A stretch of 64,000 bases of DNA from assembly GCF_003258595.1 (NCBI RefSeq), contig NZ_QHHQ01000004.1, positions 434,001-498,000 of the forward strand. Reading direction: 5' to 3'. Position 1 is the stretch's first letter. Every line of letters starts with the position of its first letter. The notes beneath the pieces are model-generated. The model made no database searches. It saw nothing but the letters and a program-made list of their open reading frames with translations, and had not been told where the DNA came from. This document shows positions 1 to 9,364 of the stretch, piece by piece. Position numbers and translations under genes: made by a program. This DNA comes from Acuticoccus sediminis (lineage in GTDB: Bacteria; Pseudomonadota; Alphaproteobacteria; Rhizobiales; Amorphaceae).

Positions 1-1
1 C

Positions 2-1609
2 CTCGCGCAGGATCCGGACCTCTCCGCCTACCCGACGGTGCTCGACTACGTGCTGTCCGGCCTCGCCGAGGGGGACGACCAGCACGCCGCGCGCGCCACG
101 CTGGAGGCGCTGGGCGTCGACCCGGACGCCGCGCCCGGACCGATGTCCGGCGGGGAGACCCGCCGCGCGGCGCTCGCCCATGCCCTCGCCCCGGACCCGG
201 ACGTCCTGCTCCTCGACGAGCCGACCAACCACCTCGACATCGCCGCCATCGCCTGGCTGGAACAGCACCTCAAGGAGCGGCGCAAGTCGCTCGTCCTCAT
301 CAGCCACGACCGGCGCTTCCTCGAGGAGCTCTCCACCGCCGTCGTGTGGCTCGACCGCGGCAAGACCTACCGGATGGACAAGGGCTTTGCCGCCTTCGAG
401 GACTGGCGCGACGAGATCCTCGCCGCCGAGGAGGAGGAGCGCCGCCGCCTCGACAAGAAGATTGAGGCCGAGCAGGAGTGGGTGCGGTACGGCGTTACCG
501 CCCGGCGCAAGCGCAACATGGGGCGCCTGCGCAAGCTCCAGGCGCTGCGGACCGAGCGTCGCGAGCAGCGCAAGGCGACGGGCCTCGCCGACATGCAGCT
601 CGCCGGCGCGGAGCGTTCCGGCAAGCGGATGATCGTCGCGAAGGGCCTCACCAAGTCGTTCGGCGACAGGACCGTCGTGGCGGACTTCTCCACCACCATC
701 ATGCGCGGCGACCGGGTCGGCCTCGTCGGCCCCAACGGCGTCGGCAAGACGACCCTCATCAACCTGCTGCTCGGCCGCCTGAAACCCGACGCCGGGACCG
801 TCACCTACGGCGTCGACCTCAAGGTCAACCTCCTCGACCAGCGGCGCGAGGCGCTCGACCCGACGACCCCGCTGCGCCATGCGATCAGCCCGTCCGGCTC
901 CGACCAGATCACGGTCGGCGACACCACCAAGCACGTCGCCGGCTACCTCAAGGACTTCCTGTTCACGCCGGAGCAGTTCAACACCCCCGTCGGCGCGCTG
1001 TCGGGCGGGGAGCGGATGCGCGTGCTACTGGGCCGCGCCTTCGCGATGCCGTCCAACATCCTGGTGCTGGACGAGCCGACGAACGACCTCGACCTCGAGA
1101 CGCTGGACCTCCTCGCCGAGGTGATCTCCGACTACGACGGCACCCTCATCCTCGTCAGCCACGACCGTGACTTCATCGACCGCACGGTGACGACCACCCT
1201 CGTCGCCGAGGGGGACGGAACCTGGAGCGAGTATCCGGGCGGCTACTCCGACATGCTGGTCCAGCGCGGCGAGGCGCCGGTGCGCGCCATCGAGAACGCC
1301 GGCAAGCCGAAGAAGGCGAAGGACACGAAGGACGCCCGGCCCTCGACCGCCGCGGCGGCGCCGGCGAAGAAGGGCAAGCTCTCCTTCCGCGAGAAGCACG
1401 ACCTCGAGACGCTTCCCGCCAGGCTGGAGGAGCTGGAGGCGGCGATCGCCAGGCTCTCTGACGCCCTCGCCGATCCAAACCTCTACGCCAGGGACCCCGC
1501 CCGGTTCGAGAAGCTGACGAACGACCTCTCCACCCGCCAGGCCGAGAAGGACGCCGCGGAGGAGCGCTGGCTCGAGCTGGAGATGAAGCGCGAGGAGCTG
1601 GAGGCCTGA
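2..1609 (+). CDS. uup: ABC-F family ATPase, Uup-like (5' end outside window)
   Basis: The reading frame is open from base 2, so the N-terminus, including the first Walker A motif, lies upstream of the window. What remains shows two ABC ATPase halves. The first has signature 'MSGGETRR' and Walker B 'VLLLDEPTNHLD'. The second has Walker A 'GPNGVGKTTL', signature 'LSGGERMRVLL' and Walker B 'ILVLDEPTNDLD'. Between them is the charged helical ABC-F linker, and the C-terminal ~100 residues are Lys/Glu-rich coiled coil, as in Uup. ABC-F proteins are soluble and act on ribosomes or nucleic acid rather than in transport, and there are no membrane segments here. The GTG at 38 is an internal Val, not a start, because family-like sequence ('AQDPDLSAYPTVLDYV') precedes it. 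The next gene overlaps or abuts the stop. Confidence 0.93.
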   Translation, partial: LAQDPDLSAYPTVLDYVLSGLAEGDDQHAARATLEALGVDPDAAPGPMSGGETRRAALAHALAPDPDVLLLDEPTNHLDIAAIAWLEQHLKERRKSLVLISHDRRFLEELSTAVVWLDRGKTYRMDKGFAAFEDWRDEILAAEEEERRRLDKKIEAEQEWVRYGVTARRKRNMGRLRKLQALRTERREQRKATGLADMQLAGAERSGKRMIVAKGLTKSFGDRTVVADFSTTIMRGDRVGLVGPNGVGKTTLINLLLGRLKPDAGTVTYGVDLKVNLLDQRREALDPTTPLRHAISPSGSDQITVGDTTKHVAGYLKDFLFTPEQFNTPVGALSGGERMRVLLGRAFAMPSNILVLDEPTNDLDLETLDLLAEVISDYDGTLILVSHDRDFIDRTVTTTLVAEGDGTWSEYPGGYSDMLVQRGEAPVRAIENAGKPKKAKDTKDARPSTAAAAPAKKGKLSFREKHDLETLPARLEELEAAIARLSDALADPNLYARDPARFEKLTNDLSTRQAEKDAAEERWLELEMKREELEA

Positions 1610-1707
1610 GCCCCGCCGGCCCCGACGGTCCGCCGGCGGACGGCACCCCTGCGTCCCCGGTCCGCGTCACGGACCCCGACGACCCGGCCATCGCCCTCTT
1701 CCGCGAC

Positions 1708-2436
1708 GTGAAGGAGCGGGACCGGATCGGCCGGCAGGGCATCTTCATCGCCGAGGGACTGTCGGTGCTGACCGTGCTCCTGACGCGCTCGCCGCTGGAG
1801 ACGCTGGCGATCCTCGTCGAGGAGAGCCGCGTCGACCGACTGCCCGTCCTTGCCGAGCGCGGGACCGCACCGCTCTACGTGGCGCCGCAGGCGGTGCTGG
1901 ACGGCATCGCCGGATTTCACCTCCACCGGGGAATCCTGGCGGCGGGCCGCGTTCCGGCACCCCGGCCGCTCTCGGCCCTGCCGCACGGACCGCTGCGGCT
2001 GCCGGTCTGCGTCAACCTCGCCAACCACGACAACGTCGGCGGCATCTACCGCAACGCGGCGGCGTTCGGCGCGGCGGGGGTCGCCGTCGACGCCACCACG
2101 GCGAACCCGTTCTACCGCAAGGCCATCCGCGTCGGCGCCGGTGCACCGCTCACGGTGCCCACCTACGCCGTGGGCGACGATATCCTCGGCGAGCTGCGGG
2201 AGGCCGGGATCACGCCCTACGCCCTCACCCCGCAGGCCGGGGCGTCGCTCGGCGCCGCGCCGCTCGCCGCACGCGCCGCCTTCCTGCTGGGGACGGAGGG
2301 GCCGGGCCTTCCCGATCCGCTGATCGGCGGGTGCGAGCCGCTGGCAATCCGCATCGCGCCCGGCGTCGACAGCCTCAACGTCGCCACCACCGCCGGTATC
2401 GTCCTCCACGCGCACGCGCTGCAGCACGGCCTCTGA
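1708..2436 (+). CDS. TrmH/SpoU-family RNA 2'-O-methyltransferase
   Basis: A SPOUT-fold RNA ribose methyltransferase of unknown exact target. The C-terminal half carries the family motifs: 'NLANHDNVGGIYRNAAAF' (motif 1), 'FLLGTEGPGLP' (motif 2) and 'SLNVATTAGIVLHA' (motif 3), which form the SAM-binding knot. The first conventional start is GTG 1708, used here. However, the frame is open back to 1462 and codes, just before 1708, for 'VTDPDDPAIALFRDVKERD', which looks like the family's true N-terminus. No ATG, GTG or TTG exists in that stretch. A CTG at 1606 overlaps the upstream stop (CTGA) and has AGGAG eight bases before it. The real start may be that CTG, giving about 276 residues. Confidence 0.85.
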   Translation: MKERDRIGRQGIFIAEGLSVLTVLLTRSPLETLAILVEESRVDRLPVLAERGTAPLYVAPQAVLDGIAGFHLHRGILAAGRVPAPRPLSALPHGPLRLPVCVNLANHDNVGGIYRNAAAFGAAGVAVDATTANPFYRKAIRVGAGAPLTVPTYAVGDDILGELREAGITPYALTPQAGASLGAAPLAARAAFLLGTEGPGLPDPLIGGCEPLAIRIAPGVDSLNVATTAGIVLHAHALQHGL

Positions 2437-2544
2437 GCCGTCCGGCGCGGCGACGTCAGCCTCGCCACAGCACCTTCTGGAAGGATGGCCGCCGTTCGAC
2501 AGGCGCCAACCGCAACCGGAAATGGCCGCGCGCCAGCCGATACC

Positions 2545-2778
2545 TCAGGCGATCGGCGCGGGTTCGACCCGCTGCATCGGGAGGACGTTGGCCTCCCGCA
2601 TCGCCGCGTGGTCGGCCGCGAGCACCTTGTCCCGGAGACGTTCCAGGAGCGCCTTCTCGCGGTCCGTCACAGCCCAGATGATCCGCGGCGCGAGGTAACG
2701 CGCAGCAACCCGCGGGGACAGCCGGCAGGCCATCCGGCTCGCACACCAATAATTGCGCAATTCATAACTAACGGACAT
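2545..2778 (-). CDS. Small hypothetical protein
   Basis: A 77-residue reading frame, not recognised. It starts at an ATG at 2778 with only a weak AGGG-like ribosome site; a TTG 24 bases upstream is an alternative. The sequence has an Arg-rich N-terminal half and a helical, charged segment ('VTDREKALLERLRDKVLA') in the middle. There is no signal peptide or metal motif. It sits alone between the methyltransferase (plus) and another small minus-strand gene. Support is limited to codon-like composition and a plausible amphipathic segment, so it could be spurious. Confidence 0.3.
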   Translation of the reverse strand: MSVSYELRNYWCASRMACRLSPRVAARYLAPRIIWAVTDREKALLERLRDKVLAADHAAMREANVLPMQRVEPAPIA

Positions 2779-2897
2779 CGCCCTGCACCAAAGTTCATGC
2801 AATTGAGGACAACGCTAACCTTTGGTTCAGGGTGCTGAAAGCAGGATCGCCGGCATAGCTGTTTGGCCATAACCTTCCGGCAACCCTGTCCTGCCCG

Positions 2898-3164
2898 TCA
2901 GCCGAGCCCCTCCATCAGCGCAGCCGGGCCCTGCAGCATGTCGATGCTGAACACCAGGTCGTCGACGGGGATGCCGCCGTCTGTGGACGCCTCGCTCCCG
3001 ATCGACAATTGCAACGCGGCAGGCGCGGGGCTGCCCGGATCGGCCGGTCCGAGCGCCCGCTCGAACGCGACGATCACCTCGTCGTCCACCTCGGGCAGGC
3101 CGCCATCCGGCCCGATCACACGCGAAAAGCTCGGGAAAACCCCACCGTCGACGATAACCGACAT
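2898..3164 (-). CDS. Small acidic hypothetical protein
   Basis: An 88-residue acidic protein of unknown function, with no signal peptide, membrane segment or cysteine motif. I place the start at ATG 3164 ('MSVIVDGGVFPSFSRVIG') because a strong GGAGGAAA ribosome site lies just upstream. A start 27 bases earlier would put that site inside the gene. The sequence is rich in Asp, Gly, Pro and Val and looks like a small beta-rich domain. The gene is on the same strand as the apt operon but downstream of it, separated by about 100 bases. The ribosome site is the best evidence that it is real. Confidence 0.5.
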   Translation of the reverse strand: MSVIVDGGVFPSFSRVIGPDGGLPEVDDEVIVAFERALGPADPGSPAPAALQLSIGSEASTDGGIPVDDLVFSIDMLQGPAALMEGLG

Positions 3165-3268
3165 ATCAGTTTCCTCCCTCTTGCCCTGCAATTAGGCAGG
3201 AGGTCGGGCGGCAGGACAATCCTGCCGCGATCACAACCTGAGGAGGAGGTCGATTCGCGCCGGCCCGT

Positions 3269-3814
3269 TCAGTGGCCCTCGAAGGACATCACCGCGTAGC
3301 TGTCGATGCCGATGCCGGCGAGCTTCCGCGCCCCGCCGAGCTCCGGCAGGTCGATGGCGAAGGCCGCCATCGGCACGGTGCCGCCGGCCCGCTGGATCAG
3401 CCTGGCGGCGGCGATCGCCGTACCGCCGGTGGCGATCAGGTCGTCCACCAGCAGCACCGTCGCCCCGCCCGCCGGCACCGCGTCCTTGTGGATCTCCACC
3501 TCGTCGGTGCCGTACTCGAGCGAATATTCCTCGCGGTAGACGTCGGCCGGCAGCTTGCCGCGCTTGCGGATGGGCACGAACCCCTTGCGCATCCGCACCG
3601 CCAGCGCCCCGCCGAGGATGAAGCCGCGCGCGTCGATCCCGGCGATGAGGTCGATGCCGTGCCCGGCGACATGATCGGCGATCGCATCCACCGTGCGCGC
3701 CAGACCCTCCGCGTTGCCGAACAGGGTCGTGACGTCACGGAAGATGATCCCGGTCTTGGGATAGTCCGGGATGGCCCGGACCATCTCGCGCAGGTCGCGC
3801 GTCGCGTCGTTCAT
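3269..3814 (-). CDS. apt: Adenine phosphoribosyltransferase
   Basis: Converts adenine and PRPP to AMP in purine salvage (cytosol). The 181-residue length is normal. The type-I phosphoribosyltransferase PRPP loop 'VLLVDDLIATGGTA' is intact, and 'GIDARGFILGGALA' and 'PDYPKTGIIFRDVTTL' are typical of Apt. The start is ATG 3814, overlapping the mtnP stop by four bases (ATGA), so the two are translationally coupled. MtnP releases adenine from methylthioadenosine, which Apt then recaptures, so the pairing makes metabolic sense. A frame open far upstream in this register is only the shadow of mtnP. Confidence 0.96.
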   Translation of the reverse strand: MNDATRDLREMVRAIPDYPKTGIIFRDVTTLFGNAEGLARTVDAIADHVAGHGIDLIAGIDARGFILGGALAVRMRKGFVPIRKRGKLPADVYREEYSLEYGTDEVEIHKDAVPAGGATVLLVDDLIATGGTAIAAARLIQRAGGTVPMAAFAIDLPELGGARKLAGIGIDSYAVMSFEGH

Positions 3815-4689
3815 GGTGCGGTCCTGTGGAGGACGCGGCCGGCGACCGCGTCGAGCTTGGCAACGAGTGCGGGGTCGCGCGCGTCGGGCGAGGTGATGAT
3901 GGCGAACTCGAGCGCCGTGTCGGACCCGGCCGAGCAGACCTCGCGCGTCGGCGGCGTCGCCACCGCGAGCGCCTGGACCAGCGCGCGGGCCGCGTCGCCG
4001 TTGGCGTTCATCGTCGCGATGATCTGCTGGATGTCCACCTCGCCGTGGTCCGGGTGCCAGCTGTCGAAGTCGGTCACCATGGCGACGGTCGCGTAGGAGA
4101 TCTCCGCTTCGCGGGCGAGCTTGGCCTCCGGCATGTTGGTCATGCCGATCACGTCCGCCCCCCAGGCGCGGTAGAGGTGCGATTCGGCGAGCGACGAGAA
4201 CTGCGGCCCCTCCATCGCGAGGTACGTGCCGCCGCGGCGGGACTTCACGCCGCTGACCTCCGCCGCCGCCTCGATCCGGTCGCCGAGATCGCGGCTCACC
4301 GGGTGCGCCATCGACACGTGCGCCACGCACCCCGTGCCGAAGAACGACTTCTCCCGCGCGAAGGTGCGGTCGATGAACTGGTCGACGATGACGAAGGTCC
4401 CGGGCGGCAGGTCCTCCCGCAGCGATCCGCACGCCGACAGCGAGACGAGGTCCGTGACCCCCGCCCGCTTCAGGACGTCGATGTTCGCACGGTAGTTGAT
4501 CTGCGTCGGGCCGAGCCGGTGGCCGCGTCCATGGCGAGGCATGAAGACGATGGGCGTTCCCGCGAGCGTGCCACGCAGCACACTGTCGGATGGCTCGCCC
4601 CATGGGCTCTCGATCGTCTCCCAAGTCCCTTCGAGGCCCGGGAGATCGTAAAGTCCCGAACCACCGATGATGCCGAGCACAACGTCCAT
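3811..4689 (-). CDS. mtnP: S-methyl-5'-thioadenosine phosphorylase
   Basis: Phosphorolysis of methylthioadenosine to adenine and methylthioribose-1-phosphate. The protein has 292 residues with the N-terminal 'GIIGGSGLYDLPGLEG', the phosphate-site 'PRHGRGHRLGPTQINYRAN' and the nucleoside-site 'AMEGPQFSSLAES' and 'GMTNMPEAKLAREAE' characteristic of the MTAP subgroup of purine nucleoside phosphorylases. The start at 4689 has a GAGGAG ribosome site and shares one base with the truA stop (TGATG). The gene runs into apt with an ATGA overlap. The truA-mtnP-apt coupling suggests one transcript. Confidence 0.95.
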   Translation of the reverse strand: MDVVLGIIGGSGLYDLPGLEGTWETIESPWGEPSDSVLRGTLAGTPIVFMPRHGRGHRLGPTQINYRANIDVLKRAGVTDLVSLSACGSLREDLPPGTFVIVDQFIDRTFAREKSFFGTGCVAHVSMAHPVSRDLGDRIEAAAEVSGVKSRRGGTYLAMEGPQFSSLAESHLYRAWGADVIGMTNMPEAKLAREAEISYATVAMVTDFDSWHPDHGEVDIQQIIATMNANGDAARALVQALAVATPPTREVCSAGSDTALEFAIITSPDARDPALVAKLDAVAGRVLHRTAP

Positions 4690-5432
4690 CAGCTCTCCTC
4701 GTAGTCCACGCGCGTCAAGATCAGGCCGGCCGACGGTGCGACCGGACCACAGGCCGGCCGCGACCGTGCCGCCAGCGCCGCCGCGACATCGTCCGGCTGC
4801 CAGCGGCCGATCCCGACCTCGACCAGAGTGCCGACCATGGACCGAACCTGATTGTGAAGGAAAGACCGCGCGCTCGCCGTCACCGCAATCACCTCCCCGT
4901 CGCGGGTCACATCGAGGCGGTCCAGCGTCCGCAACGGGCTTTTCGCCTGACACTGCGCGGCCCGGAAGGTCGTGAAGTCGTGCTTGCCGAGGAGGTGGCG
5001 CGCGCCGGCGTTCATCGCGTCGACGTCGAGCGCCTGCGGCACGCGCCAGGCGACCTGGTCGAGGGCCAGCGGCGCCCGGCGATTGATGATACGGTAAAGG
5101 TAATGCCGGGCCCGCGCGGAGTGGCGGGCGTCGAACTCGTCCGGCACGCGCTCGGCGGCGAGGATCGCCACAGGTTCGGGCCGCATGTGGGCGTTCATCG
5201 CGTCGCGGACGGTGTCGGCCCGCCAGTCCCTGACGAAGTCGACGTGCGCCACCTGGCCGGTCGCGTGGACCCCGGTGTCGGTGCGGCCGGCGCCGTGGAC
5301 ACGGGTCGGCGTGCCGCAGAGCCTCTCCGCCGCGTCCTCCAGTGCCTCCTGCACGCTCCGCCCGGTCTCCTGGCGCTGCCAGCCGACGAACGGCGACCCG
5401 TCGTACTCGATGGTGAGCTTGTAGCGCGGCAC
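4689..5432 (-). CDS. truA: tRNA pseudouridine(38-40) synthase TruA
   Basis: Modifies U38-U40 in the tRNA anticodon arm. The 247-residue protein begins at GTG 5432 ('[20 protein letters not shown]'). It contains the catalytic-Asp motif '[11 protein letters not shown]' and the C-terminal '[18 protein letters not shown]'. The GTG is chosen because it follows the previous gene's TGA by one base (TGACGTG) and begins exactly where family homology begins. Longer upstream starts would read into the glycosyltransferase gene. Downstream it shares a base with mtnP. Confidence 0.95.
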   Translation of the reverse strand: MPRYKLTIEYDGSPFVGWQRQETGRSVQEALEDAAERLCGTPTRVHGAGRTDTGVHATGQVAHVDFVRDWRADTVRDAMNAHMRPEPVAILAAERVPDEFDARHSARARHYLYRIINRRAPLALDQVAWRVPQALDVDAMNAGARHLLGKHDFTTFRAAQCQAKSPLRTLDRLDVTRDGEVIAVTASARSFLHNQVRSMVGTLVEVGIGRWQPDDVAAALAARSRPACGPVAPSAGLILTRVDYEES

Positions 5433-5433
5433 G

Positions 5434-6699
5434 TCAGGCGCCGATCCGGTCCGCGGCGGAGCGCACGGCACCGAGCACGCCATCGATGTCCACTGTCCAG
5501 GCGTCCCTGCGACGGTCGCCCGCGACCGGGGTGCCGAAGTGCGGCGTGTAGCCGAGGCCGAGGGCGTGGGCGATCGCCATGTAGACCGTCGTTCCGCGGT
5601 TGGGATTGAAGAGTTCGACCACGCACGTGCCGGGGCGGGCGGCGACGAGGTTCGTCAGCGCCGCGCCATGGGGTGCCACCACCACCTCCGCATCGCGCGC
5701 CAGGGCCAGCTGCTCGGCGGGGGCGAGCGCGCCCATCTCCACCGCCTCGAAGCCTTCGCGGCCGAGCGCCTCGATCAGCGGACGCTCGTTGAGGAGGACG
5801 CGGGCGCCGGCATCGGTGCGGGCGAGGTAGAGCCGCCGCCCCGCGCGCGACCGCTCCCCGGCCGCGGGAAGGTCCGCCAGCAGGCGCGTCAGGATGAAGT
5901 CCATCGCCTCGGGATCGAGATAATAGAACGGGTGCCCGCCCATCTCCGCCGTCGACGACAGGACCAGGAGGCGGGCGACCCGGTAGACCCGGTCCGAACG
6001 TGCGACGTTCGCGCCCGGGCACACCCGGTCCAGCGCGTACGCCGGGTAGAGCGCGGTGGCGCCGCCGAAGAGGCAGCCCTCCGGCGCGACGCCGAGGCGC
6101 TGGGTGAAGACGTAAGCCCGCGTCAGCCGGTCGCCGACGAAGTGGGCAGGGTTGGCGGCACCGGGAAAGAAGTCGTCGCAGAACGCGGCGAAGGCCAGCG
6201 GCTCCGCGTTCGCCGCCAGCCGCTCCTGCCGCTCCAGCACCGCCGACGAGGCGGGGTCGACGGTGTCGCCACGGAAGATGGTGAACCGGTTGCCGGTGGT
6301 CGCGAGGCAGACGTCGCGGTACTCCAGCACCGTCAGCGCCTTCTGCATCGGCATCCGCAGGCCGCCGCGGTTCAGCTTCGTGCCGCGGAACAGCGCCCAT
6401 GGGAGCGTGCTCTCGAGCGGGTTCGGGCGCTCCGGCAGGACCGTCGTCTCGGACACCGCGAGCGGGGCCACCCTGATGCCGCGAATCGCCGGGACGGCGC
6501 CGCTCGCCTCGTTCGCGGCGAGCGCCTCCGCCAGCAGGGTGCGGTCTTCGGGCGGGAGACCGTGCGCGGCGAGAAGCTGCTCGCGGCTGCGGTAGACGAG
6601 GTCCCCGAACGCCTTGTCCCGCGGATAGGACGGCCGGCCGAGACGCATCACGCGACGCCAGAAGGCGGGGGCAGTGCTCGGCTTTGCGGGATCACGCAT
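5434..6699 (-). CDS. Glycosyltransferase family 61 (DUF563) protein
   Basis: A 421-residue cytosolic-type glycosyltransferase; the donor and acceptor cannot be read from sequence. The C-terminal third has the family-61 core: '[15 protein letters not shown]', then '[19 protein letters not shown]' and 'CVVELFNPN', as in the DUF563 domain. There is no signal peptide. The start at ATG 6699 has only a weak ribosome site, and an ATG at 6648 is an alternative. The gene sits between fmt and truA, which are usually adjacent or separated by housekeeping genes in alphaproteobacteria, and its stop is one base from the truA start. This suggests that an envelope-polysaccharide gene was inserted into a housekeeping operon. 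Confidence 0.85.
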   Translation of the reverse strand: MRDPAKPSTAPAFWRRVMRLGRPSYPRDKAFGDLVYRSREQLLAAHGLPPEDRTLLAEALAANEASGAVPAIRGIRVAPLAVSETTVLPERPNPLESTLPWALFRGTKLNRGGLRMPMQKALTVLEYRDVCLATTGNRFTIFRGDTVDPASSAVLERQERLAANAEPLAFAAFCDDFFPGAANPAHFVGDRLTRAYVFTQRLGVAPEGCLFGGATALYPAYALDRVCPGANVARSDRVYRVARLLVLSSTAEMGGHPFYYLDPEAMDFILTRLLADLPAAGERSRAGRRLYLARTDAGARVLLNERPLIEALGREGFEAVEMGALAPAEQLALARDAEVVVAPHGAALTNLVAARPGTCVVELFNPNRGTTVYMAIAHALGLGYTPHFGTPVAGDRRRDAWTVDIDGVLGAVRSAADRIGA

Positions 6700-6808
6700 G
6701 GCTGGATCGCGCCTGTTGGGTTGCGCGCAACGGATGCGCTTCTCGGATACGCGGGCTTGCGCGATGGCCTACATTCGGCCCCGGCGCGTGTCCATCGTGG
6801 CGGTCCGG

Positions 6809-7735
6809 TCAGACCTCGAAGCGGTCGCCGGGCCCGATTCGCGCGCCGCGCAGGAAGGCGTCGGCGTCGACCGGGGACTTGCCCGCCCGCTGCACCCGCA
6901 GCAGCCGCACGGCCCCCTCGCCGCAGGCGACGGTGAGGCGGTCATCGAGAACTTCGCCCGGCGCGCCCGAGCCGGTGGCGACCGTCGCCCGGAGGACCTT
7001 CAGCCGCTCCGGCTTGCCGGCGATCTCGATCGTGGCATAGGCGCCCGGCATCGGGTTGAGGCCGTGGATGTGGTTGCGAACCGCCTCCGCCGGCTGGGCG
7101 AAATCGATCGGCGCCTCGGCCTTGTCGATCTTGGAGGCGTAGGTCACGCCCTCCTCCGGCTGCGGTGTCAGGGTGAGCGCGTCGCGATCCAGCGCGGCCA
7201 GCGCGCGGACCATCAGGTCGGCGCCGAGGCGGGACAGGCGGTCGGTGAGGTCCGCCGCGGTATCGTCCGGGCCGATCGGCGTGTGCTCGACCATGCCGAC
7301 GGGGCCGGTGTCGAGCCCCTTCTCCATCCGCATCACGGTGACGCCGGTCTGCGCGTCGCCCGCCATGATGGCCCGTGCGACGGGTGCCGCGCCGCGCCAT
7401 CGCGGCAACAGGGACGCGTGGACGTTGTAGGCGCCGAGCGGTGCCGCCTCCAGCACCGGGACCGGCAGGATGAGGCCGTAGGCGACGACGACCAGCGCGT
7501 CCGGCTCCAGCGCCGCGATCGCCTCCGCCTCCTCCTTCAGCGAGGTCGGGTGGCGCACTTCGATCCCGAGCGCCTCGGCCGCCTCGTGGACGGCGGACCT
7601 GCGCTCGGCCATCCCCCGCCCAGCGGGCCGCGGCGGCTGGGTGTAGACGGCCGGGACCGTGTGCCCCTGCCCGACGATCTCCATCAGGGTCGGAACGGCG
7701 AAGGACGGCGTTCCCATGAAGACGATGCGCATCAT
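6809..7735 (-). CDS. fmt: Methionyl-tRNA formyltransferase
   Basis: Formylates the initiator Met-tRNA with 10-formyl-tetrahydrofolate. The 308-residue length is normal. The N-terminal '[15 protein letters not shown]' and the catalytic loop '[20 protein letters not shown]' (Asn-His-Ser type active site) are complete, and the linker to the C-terminal OB-fold carries '[12 protein letters not shown]'. It lies 76 bases downstream of def on the same strand, the common def-fmt arrangement. The start is a double ATG at 7735/7732. Confidence 0.97.
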   Translation of the reverse strand: MMRIVFMGTPSFAVPTLMEIVGQGHTVPAVYTQPPRPAGRGMAERRSAVHEAAEALGIEVRHPTSLKEEAEAIAALEPDALVVVAYGLILPVPVLEAAPLGAYNVHASLLPRWRGAAPVARAIMAGDAQTGVTVMRMEKGLDTGPVGMVEHTPIGPDDTAADLTDRLSRLGADLMVRALAALDRDALTLTPQPEEGVTYASKIDKAEAPIDFAQPAEAVRNHIHGLNPMPGAYATIEIAGKPERLKVLRATVATGSGAPGEVLDDRLTVACGEGAVRLLRVQRAGKSPVDADAFLRGARIGPGDRFEV

Positions 7736-7811
7736 CGGCGCTCACCCCTGGCCACGAGCGATACGCGGCCCGCCGGAGACGGCGACCGGGCGAAAGGCAA
7801 TGTATGGATCA

Positions 7812-8330
7812 TCACGCGGCGCCGAGCTTGGCCTGCTTGGTGAACTTCTTCACGACCCGGTCCCGCTTCAGCCGCGACAGATAGTCGATGAAGAGGATGC
7901 CGTTGAGGTGATCGATCTCGTGCTGCAGGCACGTGGCGAGGAGGCCGTCCGCCTCGACCGTCTGCTCGGCCCCGTCCCGGTCGAGGAAGCGCACGGTCAC
8001 GCGCGCGGGCCGCTCGACCTCCTCGGTGTAGTCGGGGATCGACAGGCACCCCTCCTCGTAGACCGAGGTCTCCTCAGAGCTGGCGACGATCTCCGGATTG
8101 ACGAGGACCATCGGCGCGGGCTCCGCGTCCTCCCCGGTCGCGACGTCGAGCACGATGAGCCGCTCCAGCACGCCGATCTGCGGGGCCGCGAGGCCGATCC
8201 CGGGGGCGGCATACATGGTCTCGAGCATATCGTCGGCCAGAGCCTTGATCCGCGCGTCGACGGAGGTCACAGGCTCGGCCACGCGCCGCAGCACGGGATC
8301 GGGAATGATGAGGATCGGACGTTTCGCCAT
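7812..8330 (-). CDS. def: Peptide deformylase
   Basis: Removes the N-formyl group from nascent proteins. The 172-residue protein contains all three motifs: '[10 protein letters not shown]' (residues ~44-53), 'EGCLSIP' (metal ligand Cys95) and 'QHEIDH' (His137, Glu138, His141). I start at ATG 8330 ('[16 protein letters not shown]') because homology begins there; an in-frame ATG 42 bases upstream adds a non-family extension. It is first in the def-fmt-GT61-truA-mtnP-apt series and divergent from the ghrA-like gene. Confidence 0.97.
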   Translation of the reverse strand: MAKRPILIIPDPVLRRVAEPVTSVDARIKALADDMLETMYAAPGIGLAAPQIGVLERLIVLDVATGEDAEPAPMVLVNPEIVASSEETSVYEEGCLSIPDYTEEVERPARVTVRFLDRDGAEQTVEADGLLATCLQHEIDHLNGILFIDYLSRLKRDRVVKKFTKQAKLGAA

Positions 8331-8416
8331 GAGCGGCAGATATGCTGCGCCGAACGTCCGGTCAATTGTCAAACGGCCCGTCCCTTGCCTACCCTTCGAA
8401 GCATGAGACCGACAAA

Positions 8417-9355
8417 ATGACCACGCTGCTTCTTTCCACCGGCTGGCACCAGGACGAATGGCTCGCCAACTGGCGCGCGACCGCGCCGGACCGCCCCATC
8501 CTCCGGCACGGCCAGGACGACTACGACCCCGCCGCCATCGACTACGTGCTGACCTGGAAGCCGCCGGCCGGCGTCCTCAGGACGCTCCCGAACCTGAAGG
8601 CCGTCTTCAACCTCGGCGCGGGGGTCGACGGGCTGATGGCGGACCCGGACCTGCCGCCCGTCCCACTGGTGCGCCTCGTCGACGACGACATGACCTACAG
8701 GATGGGCGAATGGGTCATCCTCCAGGTACTGACCCACTTCCGCCAGGCGCTCGCCTACCTCGACGTGCAGCGTAAGCACGAGTGGCGCGAGTTCGAGCAG
8801 CCGGCGGCGAACGCGGCCCGCGTCGGCCTCATGGGCTACGGCACCCTTGCCCGGCACTGCGCGCCGATCCTGCTGTCGCTCGGCTTCACCGTGCACGGCT
8901 GGTCCCGCTCCCAGCGGCCGAGTGACATCACGCTCTACTATGGCGCCGAGGGCCTCGACGCCTTCCTGAAGCGCACGGACATCCTCGTCTGCCTGCTGCC
9001 GCTGACGGAGGACACCCGCGGCATCCTCGATGCCGGCCTCATCGCAAGGCTCGGCGGGGAGAGCCCCCTCGGCCCGGTCCTCATCAATGCCGGGCGCGGC
9101 GGTCTCCAGACGGAGGCGGACATCCTGGCGGCGCTCCGGTCCGGTGCGCTGAAGGGCGCCTCGCTCGACGTCTTCAACGAAGAGCCCCTCCCCGCGGACG
9201 ATCCGATGTGGGATGCGCCCAACCTCGTCATCACGCCCCACGTGGCCGCGGTCTCCGACCCGACGTCCACGCTTCGCAATATCGTCCGCCAGATCGAGGC
9301 GTTCGAGCGCGGTGAGCCGCTCCGGAACGTCGTCGACACAATACGCGGCTACTGA
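8417..9355 (+). CDS. ghrA: D-2-hydroxyacid dehydrogenase, glyoxylate/hydroxypyruvate reductase A type
   Basis: A 312-residue NAD(P)-dependent reductase, the same length as GhrA; likely reduces glyoxylate or hydroxypyruvate. The Rossmann motif is '[17 protein letters not shown]'. The catalytic region has '[19 protein letters not shown]', '[17 protein letters not shown]' and the catalytic His in '[12 protein letters not shown]'. ATG 8417 is chosen because the family N-terminus begins there; an upstream ATG at 8342 would add an unrelated extension overlapping def. The dihydropyrimidinase gene follows nine bases later, so the two are probably co-transcribed. The exact substrate is inferred. Confidence 0.87.
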   Translation: MTTLLLSTGWHQDEWLANWRATAPDRPILRHGQDDYDPAAIDYVLTWKPPAGVLRTLPNLKAVFNLGAGVDGLMADPDLPPVPLVRLVDDDMTYRMGEWVILQVLTHFRQALAYLDVQRKHEWREFEQPAANAARVGLMGYGTLARHCAPILLSLGFTVHGWSRSQRPSDITLYYGAEGLDAFLKRTDILVCLLPLTEDTRGILDAGLIARLGGESPLGPVLINAGRGGLQTEADILAALRSGALKGASLDVFNEEPLPADDPMWDAPNLVITPHVAAVSDPTSTLRNIVRQIEAFERGEPLRNVVDTIRGY

Positions 9356-9364
9356 GGAGACACC

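Noticed and set aside
3269-4624. MtnP-Apt fusion protein
   Set aside because: The open frame upstream of apt is not the mtnP frame; the two genes overlap by ATGA in different frames.
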